A stretch of DNA of 64,000 nucleotides from Acetobacteraceae bacterium H6797 (GTDB taxonomy: Bacteria; Pseudomonadota; Alphaproteobacteria; Acetobacterales; Acetobacteraceae), in NCBI GenBank assembly GCA_015223225.1, contig JADFCQ010000001.1:1265639-1329638 (forward strand), given 5' to 3'. Each line of letters starts with the position of its first letter. Position 1 is the stretch's first letter. Shown in pieces: positions 56,675 to 64,000 of this stretch. Below the pieces are notes generated by a model. That model was given only the letters and a program-made list of their open reading frames with translations, did no database searches and was not told where the DNA came from. Both the position numbers and the translations under genes were made by a program.

Positions 56675-57664
56675 TCAGTCCGCCGTGGCGCCGGAAGCCT
56701 TTACGATCGGCACCCAGATATCGATCTCGTTCTTGACGTAATCGGCGAACTTGGCGGGCGTATAGCCGCGCATGCCCGGCGTGCCCATCTCGTCCAGCCG
56801 CTTCGAGATCAGCGGATCGGCCAGGGCCTCGTCCACGGCGCGGGCCATTTTCTGCGTGATCTCTTCCGGCAGCCGCGCGGGCCCGAAAATCCCATACCAG
56901 GAATAGGCCTTGTAATTCGGCAGGCCAACCTCGGCGGCCGTCGGCACATCCGGCATCAGCGGCGAGCGCTCATCCGTCGCCATGAAGAGCGTCCGCACTT
57001 GGCCGCCCTTCACATAGGGCAGCATCTGGCTCGGGATATCGCAGTTGAACTGAATTTCGCCCGAGGCCATGGCAGCGAAGACCTGCCCGCCGCCGCGATA
57101 GGGCACATGCACCGCCTCGGTGCCCGACTGCATCAGGAAATTCGCCCCGGCGAGATGGCCCGTGGAGCCGACGCCGCTGCTACCATACGTATACTTGCCC
57201 GGATTGGCCTTCAGCTTGGCGATGAATTCCGCCGTGTCCTTCGCCTCGAAATTCACGCGCGTGACGGAAAGGCAGATGGGCACGAAATTGGTCGGCGCGA
57301 TGGCCGTCAGATCCTTCACCGGATCATAGGGCAGGTTCTTGTAAAGCCCCTTGGCGACGCCGGTGGAAGAGAGCGTGGCGAGCACGAAGTTGTAGCCGTC
57401 CGGCGCCGATTTCGCGACGAAGTCGGTGCCGACCGTGCTGCCGCCGCCCGCGCGGTTCTCGATGACGACGGGCTGACCCAGGATTTCGGAAATCTTCGGC
57501 CCCATCAGGCGCATGACGATATCCGTCCCGCCGCCCGGGCCGAAAGGCACCACGATGCGGATGGGGCGGTTCGGCCAGGCGCCCTGGGCCCGGGAGACGA
57601 AAGGCGTGGCCAGGGCGGCGGCCCCGACCCCGAGCGCCAGGCGGCGCGACATCGGCAAAGACAT
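56675..57664 (-). CDS. Bug/TctC-family solute-binding protein
   Basis: 329 residues. Signal peptide MSLPMSRRLALGVGAAALA..., then WPNRPIRIVVPFGPGGGTDIVMRL and VVIENRAGGGSTVGTDFV, the standard Bug motifs. It is in an operon with an SDR and a GntR regulator, so its ligand is probably a carboxylate handled by them. No TctAB membrane components are adjacent. A longer open frame upstream is the shadow of the SDR gene. Confidence 0.88.
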   Translation of the reverse strand: MSLPMSRRLALGVGAAALATPFVSRAQGAWPNRPIRIVVPFGPGGGTDIVMRLMGPKISEILGQPVVIENRAGGGSTVGTDFVAKSAPDGYNFVLATLSSTGVAKGLYKNLPYDPVKDLTAIAPTNFVPICLSVTRVNFEAKDTAEFIAKLKANPGKYTYGSSGVGSTGHLAGANFLMQSGTEAVHVPYRGGGQVFAAMASGEIQFNCDIPSQMLPYVKGGQVRTLFMATDERSPLMPDVPTAAEVGLPNYKAYSWYGIFGPARLPEEITQKMARAVDEALADPLISKRLDEMGTPGMRGYTPAKFADYVKNEIDIWVPIVKASGATAD

Positions 57665-57687
57665 GAAGAACCCCTGTTTTGTCGTTA

Positions 57688-58461
57688 TCAGAAAGAACCG
57701 CCATTCACCGGCAGCATCTGCCCCGAGACGAAGCGCGCCAGCGGCGAGGCGAAGAAGAGCGTGGCATCGGCGATATCCTGCGGCGCCCCCAGCTTGCCGA
57801 GCGCGATGCCGCCGAGCACGTGTTCCTTGCGGCTCTCGCTCATCCCGTCCCAGGTGCCCTGCTTGTCGCCATCGGTCATGACCAGGCCGGGGGCGACGGT
57901 ATTCACCGTGATGCCGAAGGGGCCGAGTTCCATCGCCATCTGGCGCGTCAGGCCGAGCACGGCGTGTTTGGAGCTGCAATAGGCCTGGATGCGCGTGCGC
58001 GAGGGGCGGAAGGCGGCGCCGGAGCTGATATTCACGATGCAGCCCTTGCGCGCGGCCTTCATCTTCGGCGCGGCGGCGCGGATGGTGACGAAGGCGGCAT
58101 CGACATTGAGCGCGAAAATCGCGTCCCAATCCTCGTCGGGCACTTCCTCGATGGGGCGGCCCTTCTGGCCCATCATGCCGCCGGCATTGTTCACCAGCAC
58201 GTCGATGGCCTGGCCCGCCTCCGTCTCGACCGTCGCGATCCAGGCGGCGGCGGCCGCGCGGTCGGTCAGGTCGATGGGCAGGGTCACCATGGCATGGCCC
58301 TCGGCCGTCTCGGCCAGGCCCGCGGCGTTGATATCGGTCGCATAGACCTTGGCGCCGAGCGCCGAGAAGCTGCGCGCGATGCAGCGGCCGAAGCCCATGG
58401 CGGCGCCGGTGACGGCCACGACCTGCCCGGCGAAGGCGTCGTCACGGAAGGGGAAGGTCAT
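57688..58461 (-). CDS. short-chain dehydrogenase/reductase
   Basis: 257 residues. Cofactor motif TGAAMGFGRCIA, acid patch in YATDINAAG, NNAGG, and Y-x3-K in YCSSKHAVLGL. The ending MLPVNGGSF is typical of classical SDRs. It overlaps the GntR gene by four bases (ATGA) and is followed 23 bases on by the Bug gene. It probably oxidises a sugar- or hydroxy-acid-type substrate, but this cannot be fixed from sequence. Confidence 0.88.
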   Translation of the reverse strand: MTFPFRDDAFAGQVVAVTGAAMGFGRCIARSFSALGAKVYATDINAAGLAETAEGHAMVTLPIDLTDRAAAAAWIATVETEAGQAIDVLVNNAGGMMGQKGRPIEEVPDEDWDAIFALNVDAAFVTIRAAAPKMKAARKGCIVNISSGAAFRPSRTRIQAYCSSKHAVLGLTRQMAMELGPFGITVNTVAPGLVMTDGDKQGTWDGMSESRKEHVLGGIALGKLGAPQDIADATLFFASPLARFVSGQMLPVNGGSF

Positions 58462-59177
58462 GCGGTTTCGGGCTCCTGGGCCTTTGCCTCCGCCACGGCG
58501 GGAACACCGGCGGGGGTGAAGAGATGGCGCGCCGTATCCCACCCCGCCTCGCAATGGCGGATGGAGATCGCCTCGGCCTGCCCGGCCTCCCCCGCCTCGA
58601 TGGCGGCGGCGATGCGGCGATAGGCGGCGAGGCCCTGACGCACGCGGGCGGGGCGGGCCATGGCCATGTTGCGGAGCAGAGCGATGCGGTTGTGCAGTGT
58701 CTGCAGCGTCTGGCGCAGCACGCCATGGCCGCAGCCCTCGGCAATGGCATCGTGGAAAGCGTCGCCCGCCAGGACGATGGCCTTCACGTCATCGCGCTTC
58801 GCCGCCTGGGCCAGGGCCTCGACGGCCTCATGCATCGCGGCCAGCGCCGCGGGCGGGCGGCTCTGGGCGAAGAGCCGCGCGGCATAGCCCATGAGAACGC
58901 CGCGCAGGCTGTAGAGCTCGCTCGCGTCCTTCTCGGTGATTGCCGCCACGGACGGGCCGCGATGAGGCTGGATCACCACGAGCCCTTCGGCGGAAAGCTG
59001 CCGCAGGGCCTCGCGCACCGAAGCACGGCTCGCACCGGTCAATTCACAAAGCTCGCGCTCCGGCAGGCGCTGGCCCGGCGCGAAACGGCCGGTCAGGATC
59101 GCGGTCCGGAGCCGGTCCTCGAGCACCGAGCGCAGGGTCACCACCTGCCCGGCGACTTGCAGCGCGTCATCGATCAT
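58458..59177 (-). CDS. GntR-family regulator, FCD (FadR-type) subgroup
   Basis: 239 residues. Winged helix LPERELCELTGASRASVREALRQLSAEGLVVIQPHRG (spaced), followed by an all-helical FCD ligand domain with metal-site residues such as H in DAFHDAIAEGCGH. It leads the GntR-SDR-Bug operon. A palindrome matching the FCD operator pattern lies 19 bases beyond its start codon in the spacer shared with the next gene. Confidence 0.9.
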   Translation of the reverse strand: MIDDALQVAGQVVTLRSVLEDRLRTAILTGRFAPGQRLPERELCELTGASRASVREALRQLSAEGLVVIQPHRGPSVAAITEKDASELYSLRGVLMGYAARLFAQSRPPAALAAMHEAVEALAQAAKRDDVKAIVLAGDAFHDAIAEGCGHGVLRQTLQTLHNRIALLRNMAMARPARVRQGLAAYRRIAAAIEAGEAGQAEAISIRHCEAGWDTARHLFTPAGVPAVAEAKAQEPETA

Positions 59178-59195
59178 GTCGAAAACGCTACAGGA

Positions 59196-59206
59196 TTGTC
59201 TGACAA
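59196..59206. promoter_or_regulatory. GntR/FCD operator in the divergent spacer
   Basis: TTGTCTGACAA, a perfect 5-1-5 palindrome that fits the FadR-subfamily pattern TNGTNNNACNA. It lies between gntR and the ketopantoate-reductase-like gene. Confidence 0.7.
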
Positions 59207-59275
59207 ACCGTCAATCGGGTTGACGGGCCTAGGAAGGTGTCCGAAGAACGATGCCAAGAAGCAAGGAGCGGGGCG

Positions 59276-60307
59276 ATGGAAGAGCCGATCGTCATCTGGG
59301 GTGCGGGCGCCATCGGCGCGAGCATCGGCGCGCGTCTGCGCAAGGCGGGGCATGAAGTGCTCTTCGTCGATATCGTGCCCGAGCATGTCGAGGCCATCCG
59401 CGCCGGGCGCCTGCATATCGAAGGCCCCGTGGTCGATATCACCGTGGGCGGCCAGGCGGCCCTGCCGGCTGAGGTGAAGGGCCGGTTCAAGACCATCATC
59501 CTCGCGGTGAAGGCCCATCACACGGTCGGCGCCACCCAGGCCCTGCTGCCGCATCTGGCCGAGGACGGCATGGTCGTCTCCTGCCAGAACGGGCTGAACG
59601 AGCTGGAGATCGCGCCCATCGTCGGCCGTGCGCGCACCATCGGCGCCTTCGTGAATTTCTCGGCCGATTACCTGGAGCCGGGCCACATCCTCTATGGCGG
59701 CCGCGGCGCCGTGGTGGTGGGCGAACTGGATGGCGATACCGCCACGCCCCGGATCGTCGAATTGCACCGGCTGATGAAGATCTTCGACGAGGACGCGATC
59801 CTCTCCGACAATATCTTCGGCTACCTCTGGGGTAAGGCGGGCTATGGCGCCATCCTGAAGGCCTCGGCGCTGACCAATGACACCATCGCCGATTTCATCG
59901 ACGACCCGGCCCGCCGCACGCTGATCCTGCGCCTGGTGCGCGAAATTCTGGCCGTGGCCAAGGCCGAGGGCGTGACGCCGCTGGGCTTCAACGGCTTCGA
60001 CCCCCAGGCCTTCATGGCCAATGATGCCGAGGGCATGGCCCGGAGCCTGGATATCCTCGCCGCCTTCAATCGCGGCTCCTCCAAGACGCGCTCGGGCATC
60101 TGGCGCGACCTCGCGGTGCGCAAGCGCACGACCGATGTGGGCGCCCAGCTCGCCCCCGTCCGTGCCGCCGCGCGGGGCCATGGGCTGCGCACGCCCATCG
60201 CGGACCATCTGGTGGAGCTGATCGCCTCGGTCGAGCGCCGCGAGCGTGAGCAGGGCAAGGAACTCTGCGACGAGCTGAGCGCCACGGCGGAGAAGGCGCC
60301 GGCCTGA
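59276..60307 (+). CDS. ketopantoate reductase family protein (PanE/ApbA-like)
   Basis: 343 residues. NADP motif VIWGAGAIGASIGARLRKAGH, VSCQNGLNE and the catalytic Lys region in LWGKAGYGAILKASALTND. The usual PanE motif is present, yet length and context (divergent from GntR-SDR-Bug) suggest a catabolic 2-oxo/hydroxy acid reductase paralogue instead of pantothenate synthesis. I start at the ATG giving MEEPIVIWGAG, which has AAGGAG just upstream. Confidence 0.85.
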   Translation: MEEPIVIWGAGAIGASIGARLRKAGHEVLFVDIVPEHVEAIRAGRLHIEGPVVDITVGGQAALPAEVKGRFKTIILAVKAHHTVGATQALLPHLAEDGMVVSCQNGLNELEIAPIVGRARTIGAFVNFSADYLEPGHILYGGRGAVVVGELDGDTATPRIVELHRLMKIFDEDAILSDNIFGYLWGKAGYGAILKASALTNDTIADFIDDPARRTLILRLVREILAVAKAEGVTPLGFNGFDPQAFMANDAEGMARSLDILAAFNRGSSKTRSGIWRDLAVRKRTTDVGAQLAPVRAAARGHGLRTPIADHLVELIASVERREREQGKELCDELSATAEKAPA

Positions 60308-60402
60308 GACGCGCTGAAGAAAGGGCGGGCGCGGGAAAACACAACCCCGCCCCGCGCCTTCCCCCCATGACGGCATCGCCCGAAGCGCCTAAAACGGCCC
60401 CC

Positions 60403-61809
60403 ATGCGGTACGTTTCCACGCGCGGCCAGGCCGCCTCTCGCGATTTCCAGGGTGTTCTGCTGGCGGGCCTCGCCGAGGATGGCGGGCTCTTCATGCCCGA
60501 GACCTGGCCGACCCTCTCGGCGGATGACTGGCGCGCGCTGCGCGGCCTCTCCTATCCCGAGCTTTCGGCCAAGGTCATCAGCCTCTTCACCGGCGATGCC
60601 ATTTCCGAGGCCGAGCTGCTGGAAATGACGCGCAAGGCCTATGCCGGCTTCGGCCATGCCGCCATCGTGCCGCTGGTGCAGCTCGACACGCGCAATTTCG
60701 CCCTCGAGCTGTTCCACGGCCCGACCCTGGCCTTCAAGGACATGGCCCTGCAGCTGCTCGGCCATCTCTTCGACCATGTCCTGACCAAGACGGGCGAGCG
60801 GGTGACCATCGTGGGCGCCACCTCGGGCGATACCGGCTCGGCCGCCATCGAGGCCTGCCGCGACCGCAAGGCCATCGACATCGTCATCCTCCACCCCGAG
60901 GGCCGCACCTCCGAGGTGCAGCGCCGGCAGATGACGACGGTGCTCTCGCCCAATGTGAAGAACATCGCGATCCAGGGTACCTTCGACGACTGCCAGGACA
61001 TGGTGAAGGCCATGTTCAACGATGCCGGCTTCCGCGCCGACATGAAGCTCTCGGCGGTGAACTCCATCAACTGGGCCCGCATCGCCGCCCAGATCCCCTA
61101 TTACGTCGCCGCCGCCCTGGCCCTCGGCGCGCCGGACCGGCCGGTGGCCGTCGCCGTGCCCACGGGCAATTTCGGCAATGTCCTGGCCGCCTGGGCCGCC
61201 CGCCGCATGGGCCTGCCGATCGAGAAGCTGATCATCGGCGCGAACCGGAACGACATCCTGGCCCGCTTCCTGGCCAGCAACGACATGTCGAACCAGGGCG
61301 TCGAGCCCTCGCTCTCGCCCAGCATGGATATCCAGGTCTCGTCCAATTTCGAGCGCCTGCTCTTCGAGCTGCTGGACCGCGACGCGGCGCTGACGGCCGA
61401 GACCATGAGCCGCTTCCGCACCGAGGGCCGCATGCCCGTGCCGGATGCCGCCTGGAAGAAGGCGACGGCGCTCTTCTCCGGCTTCTCGCTGGATGACGAG
61501 GGCACGCTGGCCGAGATCCGCCGCCTGCACGAGACCAGCGCCTATCTGGCCGATCCGCATACCGCCGTGGGCGTCGCGGCCGCCATCGCCCGCGCCCCGG
61601 CGGACAAGGGCCTGCCCGTGATCGTGGCCGCGACGGCCCATCCGGCGAAGTTCCCCGATGCGGTCGAGCAGGCCACCGGTATCAGGCCCCCCCTGCCATC
61701 GCGCCTTGCCGACCTATATGAGAGGGAAGAACGCTATTCGGTGCTGCCGAATGACCTCTCGGCCGTGCAGAGCGCGGTCCGTGGCCATACCCTGCGCAAC
61801 GCCGCCTGA
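60403..61809 (+). CDS. thrC: threonine synthase
   Basis: 468 residues. It converts O-phosphohomoserine to threonine. The start MRYVSTRGQA, the PLP lysine K112 in LAFKDMALQLLG, and SGDTGSAAIEA with PTGNFGNVLAA phosphate loops are all family-typical for the long (yeast/E. coli-like) class. An ATG 12 codons earlier (60367) is in frame; neither has a clear ribosome site, and I prefer the conserved MRYVSTRG start. It heads a run with an M16 peptidase. Confidence 0.93.
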   Translation: MRYVSTRGQAASRDFQGVLLAGLAEDGGLFMPETWPTLSADDWRALRGLSYPELSAKVISLFTGDAISEAELLEMTRKAYAGFGHAAIVPLVQLDTRNFALELFHGPTLAFKDMALQLLGHLFDHVLTKTGERVTIVGATSGDTGSAAIEACRDRKAIDIVILHPEGRTSEVQRRQMTTVLSPNVKNIAIQGTFDDCQDMVKAMFNDAGFRADMKLSAVNSINWARIAAQIPYYVAAALALGAPDRPVAVAVPTGNFGNVLAAWAARRMGLPIEKLIIGANRNDILARFLASNDMSNQGVEPSLSPSMDIQVSSNFERLLFELLDRDAALTAETMSRFRTEGRMPVPDAAWKKATALFSGFSLDDEGTLAEIRRLHETSAYLADPHTAVGVAAAIARAPADKGLPVIVAATAHPAKFPDAVEQATGIRPPLPSRLADLYEREERYSVLPNDLSAVQSAVRGHTLRNAA

Positions 61810-61868
61810 TCCATCCTCGCGCGGGGACCGACACCTCCCGTCAGTCCCCGCCCCAAACTGGAAAAAAT

Positions 61869-63134
61869 ATGTCGGACGCTGTTCGTCTTACGCGGTTGCC
61901 CAACGGGCTCACCATCGTCACCGAGACCATGCCCCGGGTGGAGACCGTCTCCTTCGGCGCCTATGTCACGGCCGGGACGCGGGATGAACTCGCGGCCGAG
62001 AACGGTGTCTCGCACTTCCTCGAGCACATGGCCTTCAAGGGCACCGCCAAGCGCGATGCGGCGGCCATTGCGCGGGACATGGAAAATGTCGGCGGGCATC
62101 TGAACGCCTATACCGCCCGCGAGCAGACGGCCTATTACGCCAAGGTGCTCAAGGAGGATCTCGGCCTCGCGGTCGATATCATCGGCGATATCCTCACCCA
62201 TTCCACCTTCGCGCCCGAGGAAGTCGAACGCGAGCGGGGCGTGATCCTGCAGGAGATCGGACAGGCGAACGACACGCCGGACGATATCGTCTTCGACCAT
62301 TTCCAGGCGACCGCCTATCCGGACCAGCCCATGGGCCGGCCGACCCTCGGCCCCTCCAGCATCATCGAGACGATGAGCCGCGAGACGCTGATGGGCTATA
62401 TGCAGCGCCATTACAGCCCGGACCGGATGATCATCGCCGGCGCCGGCGCGCTCGACCATGACACCACGGTCGAGCTGGTGAAGAAACACTTCGCCGACCT
62501 GCCGGCGCCCACGCCGCATACGGCGGTGCCCTCCATCTATGGCGGCGGCGAATTCCGCGAGATGCGGGAGCTGGATCAGGTGCATCTCGTGCTCGGCTTC
62601 CCCGGCACGGGCTATGGGGACCCGATGCATTACCCGACCATGATCCTTTCGACCCTGTTGGGCGGCGGCATGTCCTCCCGCCTCTTCCAGGAGATCCGGG
62701 AGAAGCGCGGGCTGGTCTATTCGGTCTATTCCTTCGCCTCGCCCTTCCGCGACAGCGGCGTCTTCGCGATCTATGCCGGCACGGGCGAGGAGCAGGCGGC
62801 CGAGCTGGTGCCGGTGACGGTCGAGGAGCTGAAGCGCGTGCAGTTCGACGTGACGGAGGAGGAGCTGAACCGCGCCAAGGCGCAGCTCCGCGCCTCGCTG
62901 CTCATGTCGCTCGAAAGCACCGGCAGCCGCTGCGAGCAGCTTTCGCGCCAGCTCATCGTGCATGGCCGCATCATCCCCATCGAGGAGACCAAGGCGAAGA
63001 TCGCCGCCGTCACCATCGAGCAGGTGCAGGCCGCCGCCGCCCGCCTCTTCCGGGGCAAGCCGACGCTCACGGCCCTCGGCCCCGCCGCCAAGGTGCCGGG
63101 CCTCGCCACCATCACGGAGAAGCTCGCGGCATGA
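61869..63134 (+). CDS. M16-family zinc peptidase (mitochondrial processing peptidase-like)
   Basis: 421 residues. The inverted zinc motif is H49-F-L-E-H53, with the third ligand Glu in EVERERGVILQEI and the glycine-rich GGGMSSRLFQEIREKRGLVYSVYSF substrate loop. It is of the size and form of bacterial PepR/MPP-beta-like proteins, common in alphaproteobacteria downstream of thrC. Its stop overlaps the next start by four bases, so it is coupled to the TldE-like gene. Confidence 0.93.
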   Translation: MSDAVRLTRLPNGLTIVTETMPRVETVSFGAYVTAGTRDELAAENGVSHFLEHMAFKGTAKRDAAAIARDMENVGGHLNAYTAREQTAYYAKVLKEDLGLAVDIIGDILTHSTFAPEEVERERGVILQEIGQANDTPDDIVFDHFQATAYPDQPMGRPTLGPSSIIETMSRETLMGYMQRHYSPDRMIIAGAGALDHDTTVELVKKHFADLPAPTPHTAVPSIYGGGEFREMRELDQVHLVLGFPGTGYGDPMHYPTMILSTLLGGGMSSRLFQEIREKRGLVYSVYSFASPFRDSGVFAIYAGTGEEQAAELVPVTVEELKRVQFDVTEEELNRAKAQLRASLLMSLESTGSRCEQLSRQLIVHGRIIPIEETKAKIAAVTIEQVQAAAARLFRGKPTLTALGPAAKVPGLATITEKLAA

Positions 63135-64000
63135 GCCAGGACCTCTCGCTGCTCGCCGATCTGGTCGCGGCCGCGAAGCGCGCGGGGGCGGACGCCGCCG
63201 ATGCGCTGCTCGCGCGCGGCACCTCGCTTTCCGTCGCGCAGCGGCTGGGCAAGACCGAGCATGTCGAGCGGTCGGAGGGGGTGGACCTGGGCCTGCGCGT
63301 CTTCATCGGCAAGCGCCAGGCCATCGTCTCCTCCTCGGACCCTGATCCGAAGAGCTTCGAAGCGCTGGTGACGCGCGCCATCGCCATGGCGAAGGTGGTG
63401 CCGGAAGACCCGTTCTGCGGCCTCGCCGAGGGCCCCTTCGCGCTGGATATCCCGGATTACGAACTGGCCGACAGCGCCGAGCCCGATACCGCCGCCCTGA
63501 TCGCCCGCGCCGCCGCCGCCGAGGGCGCCGCGCTGGCCGTGGCCGGGGTCTCGAACAGCGAGGGCGCCGATGCGGGCTATGGCCGCACCGCCATCGCCAT
63601 CGTCGCCTCCAACGGCTTCGCGGGCGCCTATGCCCGGACAAGCCATTCCATCTCGGCCACCGCCCTGGCGGGTTCAGGCACCGGGATGGAGCGGGATTAT
63701 GACTATTCCTCCGCCGTCTTCCTCGAGGATCTGGAAGACCCGGAGCTGATCGGCCGCCGCGCGGGCGAGCAGGCGGTGCGCCGCCTGAACCCGACCCGGC
63801 CCAAGACGGCGAAGCTGCCGGTGGTCTATGCGCCACGCATCGCGGGCTCGCTGCTCGGCCATCTCTCGGGCGCGATCAACGGTGCTTCCATCGCGCGCGG
63901 CACCTCCTTCCTGCGCGACAAGCTCGGCCAGCAGGTGCTCGCCAAGGGCCTGACGGTGCATGACGACCCGACGCGCCGCCGGGGCCTCCGCTCCCGCCCC
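63131..64000 (+). CDS. TldD/PmbA family metallopeptidase (TldE/PmbA-like), cut by window end
   Basis: The first 290 residues are seen and the frame is open to the window end, so this is a partial gene. MSQDLSLLADLVAAAKRAGADAADALLARGTSLSV and LGLRVFIGKRQAIVSSSD in spaced form are PmbA/TldE starts; VVYAPRIAGSLLGHLSGAINGASIARGTSFL belongs to the middle of the family. TldD/TldE act together as a protease that trims modified peptides such as microcins. It is coupled to the M16 peptidase gene by ATGA. Confidence 0.88.
   Translation, partial: MSQDLSLLADLVAAAKRAGADAADALLARGTSLSVAQRLGKTEHVERSEGVDLGLRVFIGKRQAIVSSSDPDPKSFEALVTRAIAMAKVVPEDPFCGLAEGPFALDIPDYELADSAEPDTAALIARAAAAEGAALAVAGVSNSEGADAGYGRTAIAIVASNGFAGAYARTSHSISATALAGSGTGMERDYDYSSAVFLEDLEDPELIGRRAGEQAVRRLNPTRPKTAKLPVVYAPRIAGSLLGHLSGAINGASIARGTSFLRDKLGQQVLAKGLTVHDDPTRRRGLRSRP

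Overview
The window is a GC-rich chromosome segment of an alphaproteobacterium, most probably of the Acetobacteraceae (Roseomonas-like). This rests on a cellulose operon laid out as in Komagataeibacter (endoglucanase, CcpA-position gene, bcsA, bcsB, bcsC, bcsD), on the conserved mnmE-mnmG-rsmG-parA-parB locus with parS sites, and on many Bug-type (TctC) solute-binding proteins. Everything appears chromosomal. I see no insertion sequences, phage genes, CRISPR arrays, tRNA or rRNA genes.

Layout. 90-1409: a class III aminotransferase, followed by a spacer holding a decayed 131-bp-period duplication of its 3' end. 1724-13601 (minus): cellulose synthesis, transcribed bcsZ, proline-rich CcpA/BcsO-like gene, bcsA, bcsB, bcsC, bcsD. 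bcsA and bcsB look like one AcsAB-type fusion broken by a -1 frame change just after the internal signal peptide. 13626-22599 (minus): a nine-gene transport-plus-oxidation operon, namely a dipeptide/opine-type ABC transporter interleaved with a three-part FAD/[2Fe-2S] dehydrogenase and an SDR. 22658-32582: a mixed set with an HWE histidine kinase, an Rrf2 regulator divergent from cysK, trans-aconitate methyltransferase, a DadA-type oxidase, patatin, 3-hydroxybutyrate dehydrogenase, a chemotaxis receptor and an Asp/Glu-racemase-superfamily enzyme. 32649-36845: yggS, a strongly translated porin with a structured leader, a DUF3576 lipoprotein and an alpha/beta hydrolase. 36973-41161 (plus): leuS-lptE-holA, meeting head-on 41221-46902 (minus): mnmE-mnmG-rsmG-parA-parB. 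47167-51467: a DUF255 thioredoxin-like protein, ogt, a quinone oxidoreductase and HupE/UreJ.

51559-56640 is a homogentisate pathway (maiA, hmgA, fahA, plus a Bug protein) divergent from a MarR regulator, with matching palindromes in front of hmgA and marR. 56675-59177 (minus) is a GntR-SDR-Bug operon facing a ketopantoate-reductase-like gene, with an FCD-type palindrome in the shared spacer. 60403-64000 (plus) holds thrC, an M16 peptidase and a TldE/PmbA gene cut by the window end.

Most notable signals: the bcsA/bcsB frame break; a divergent CcpA-position protein; parS sites whose core supplies the mnmG stop and rsmG start codons; a third parS-like site about 25 kb away inside the transport operon; three palindromic operators that pair with neighbouring regulators; and a structured, palindrome-rich porin leader.
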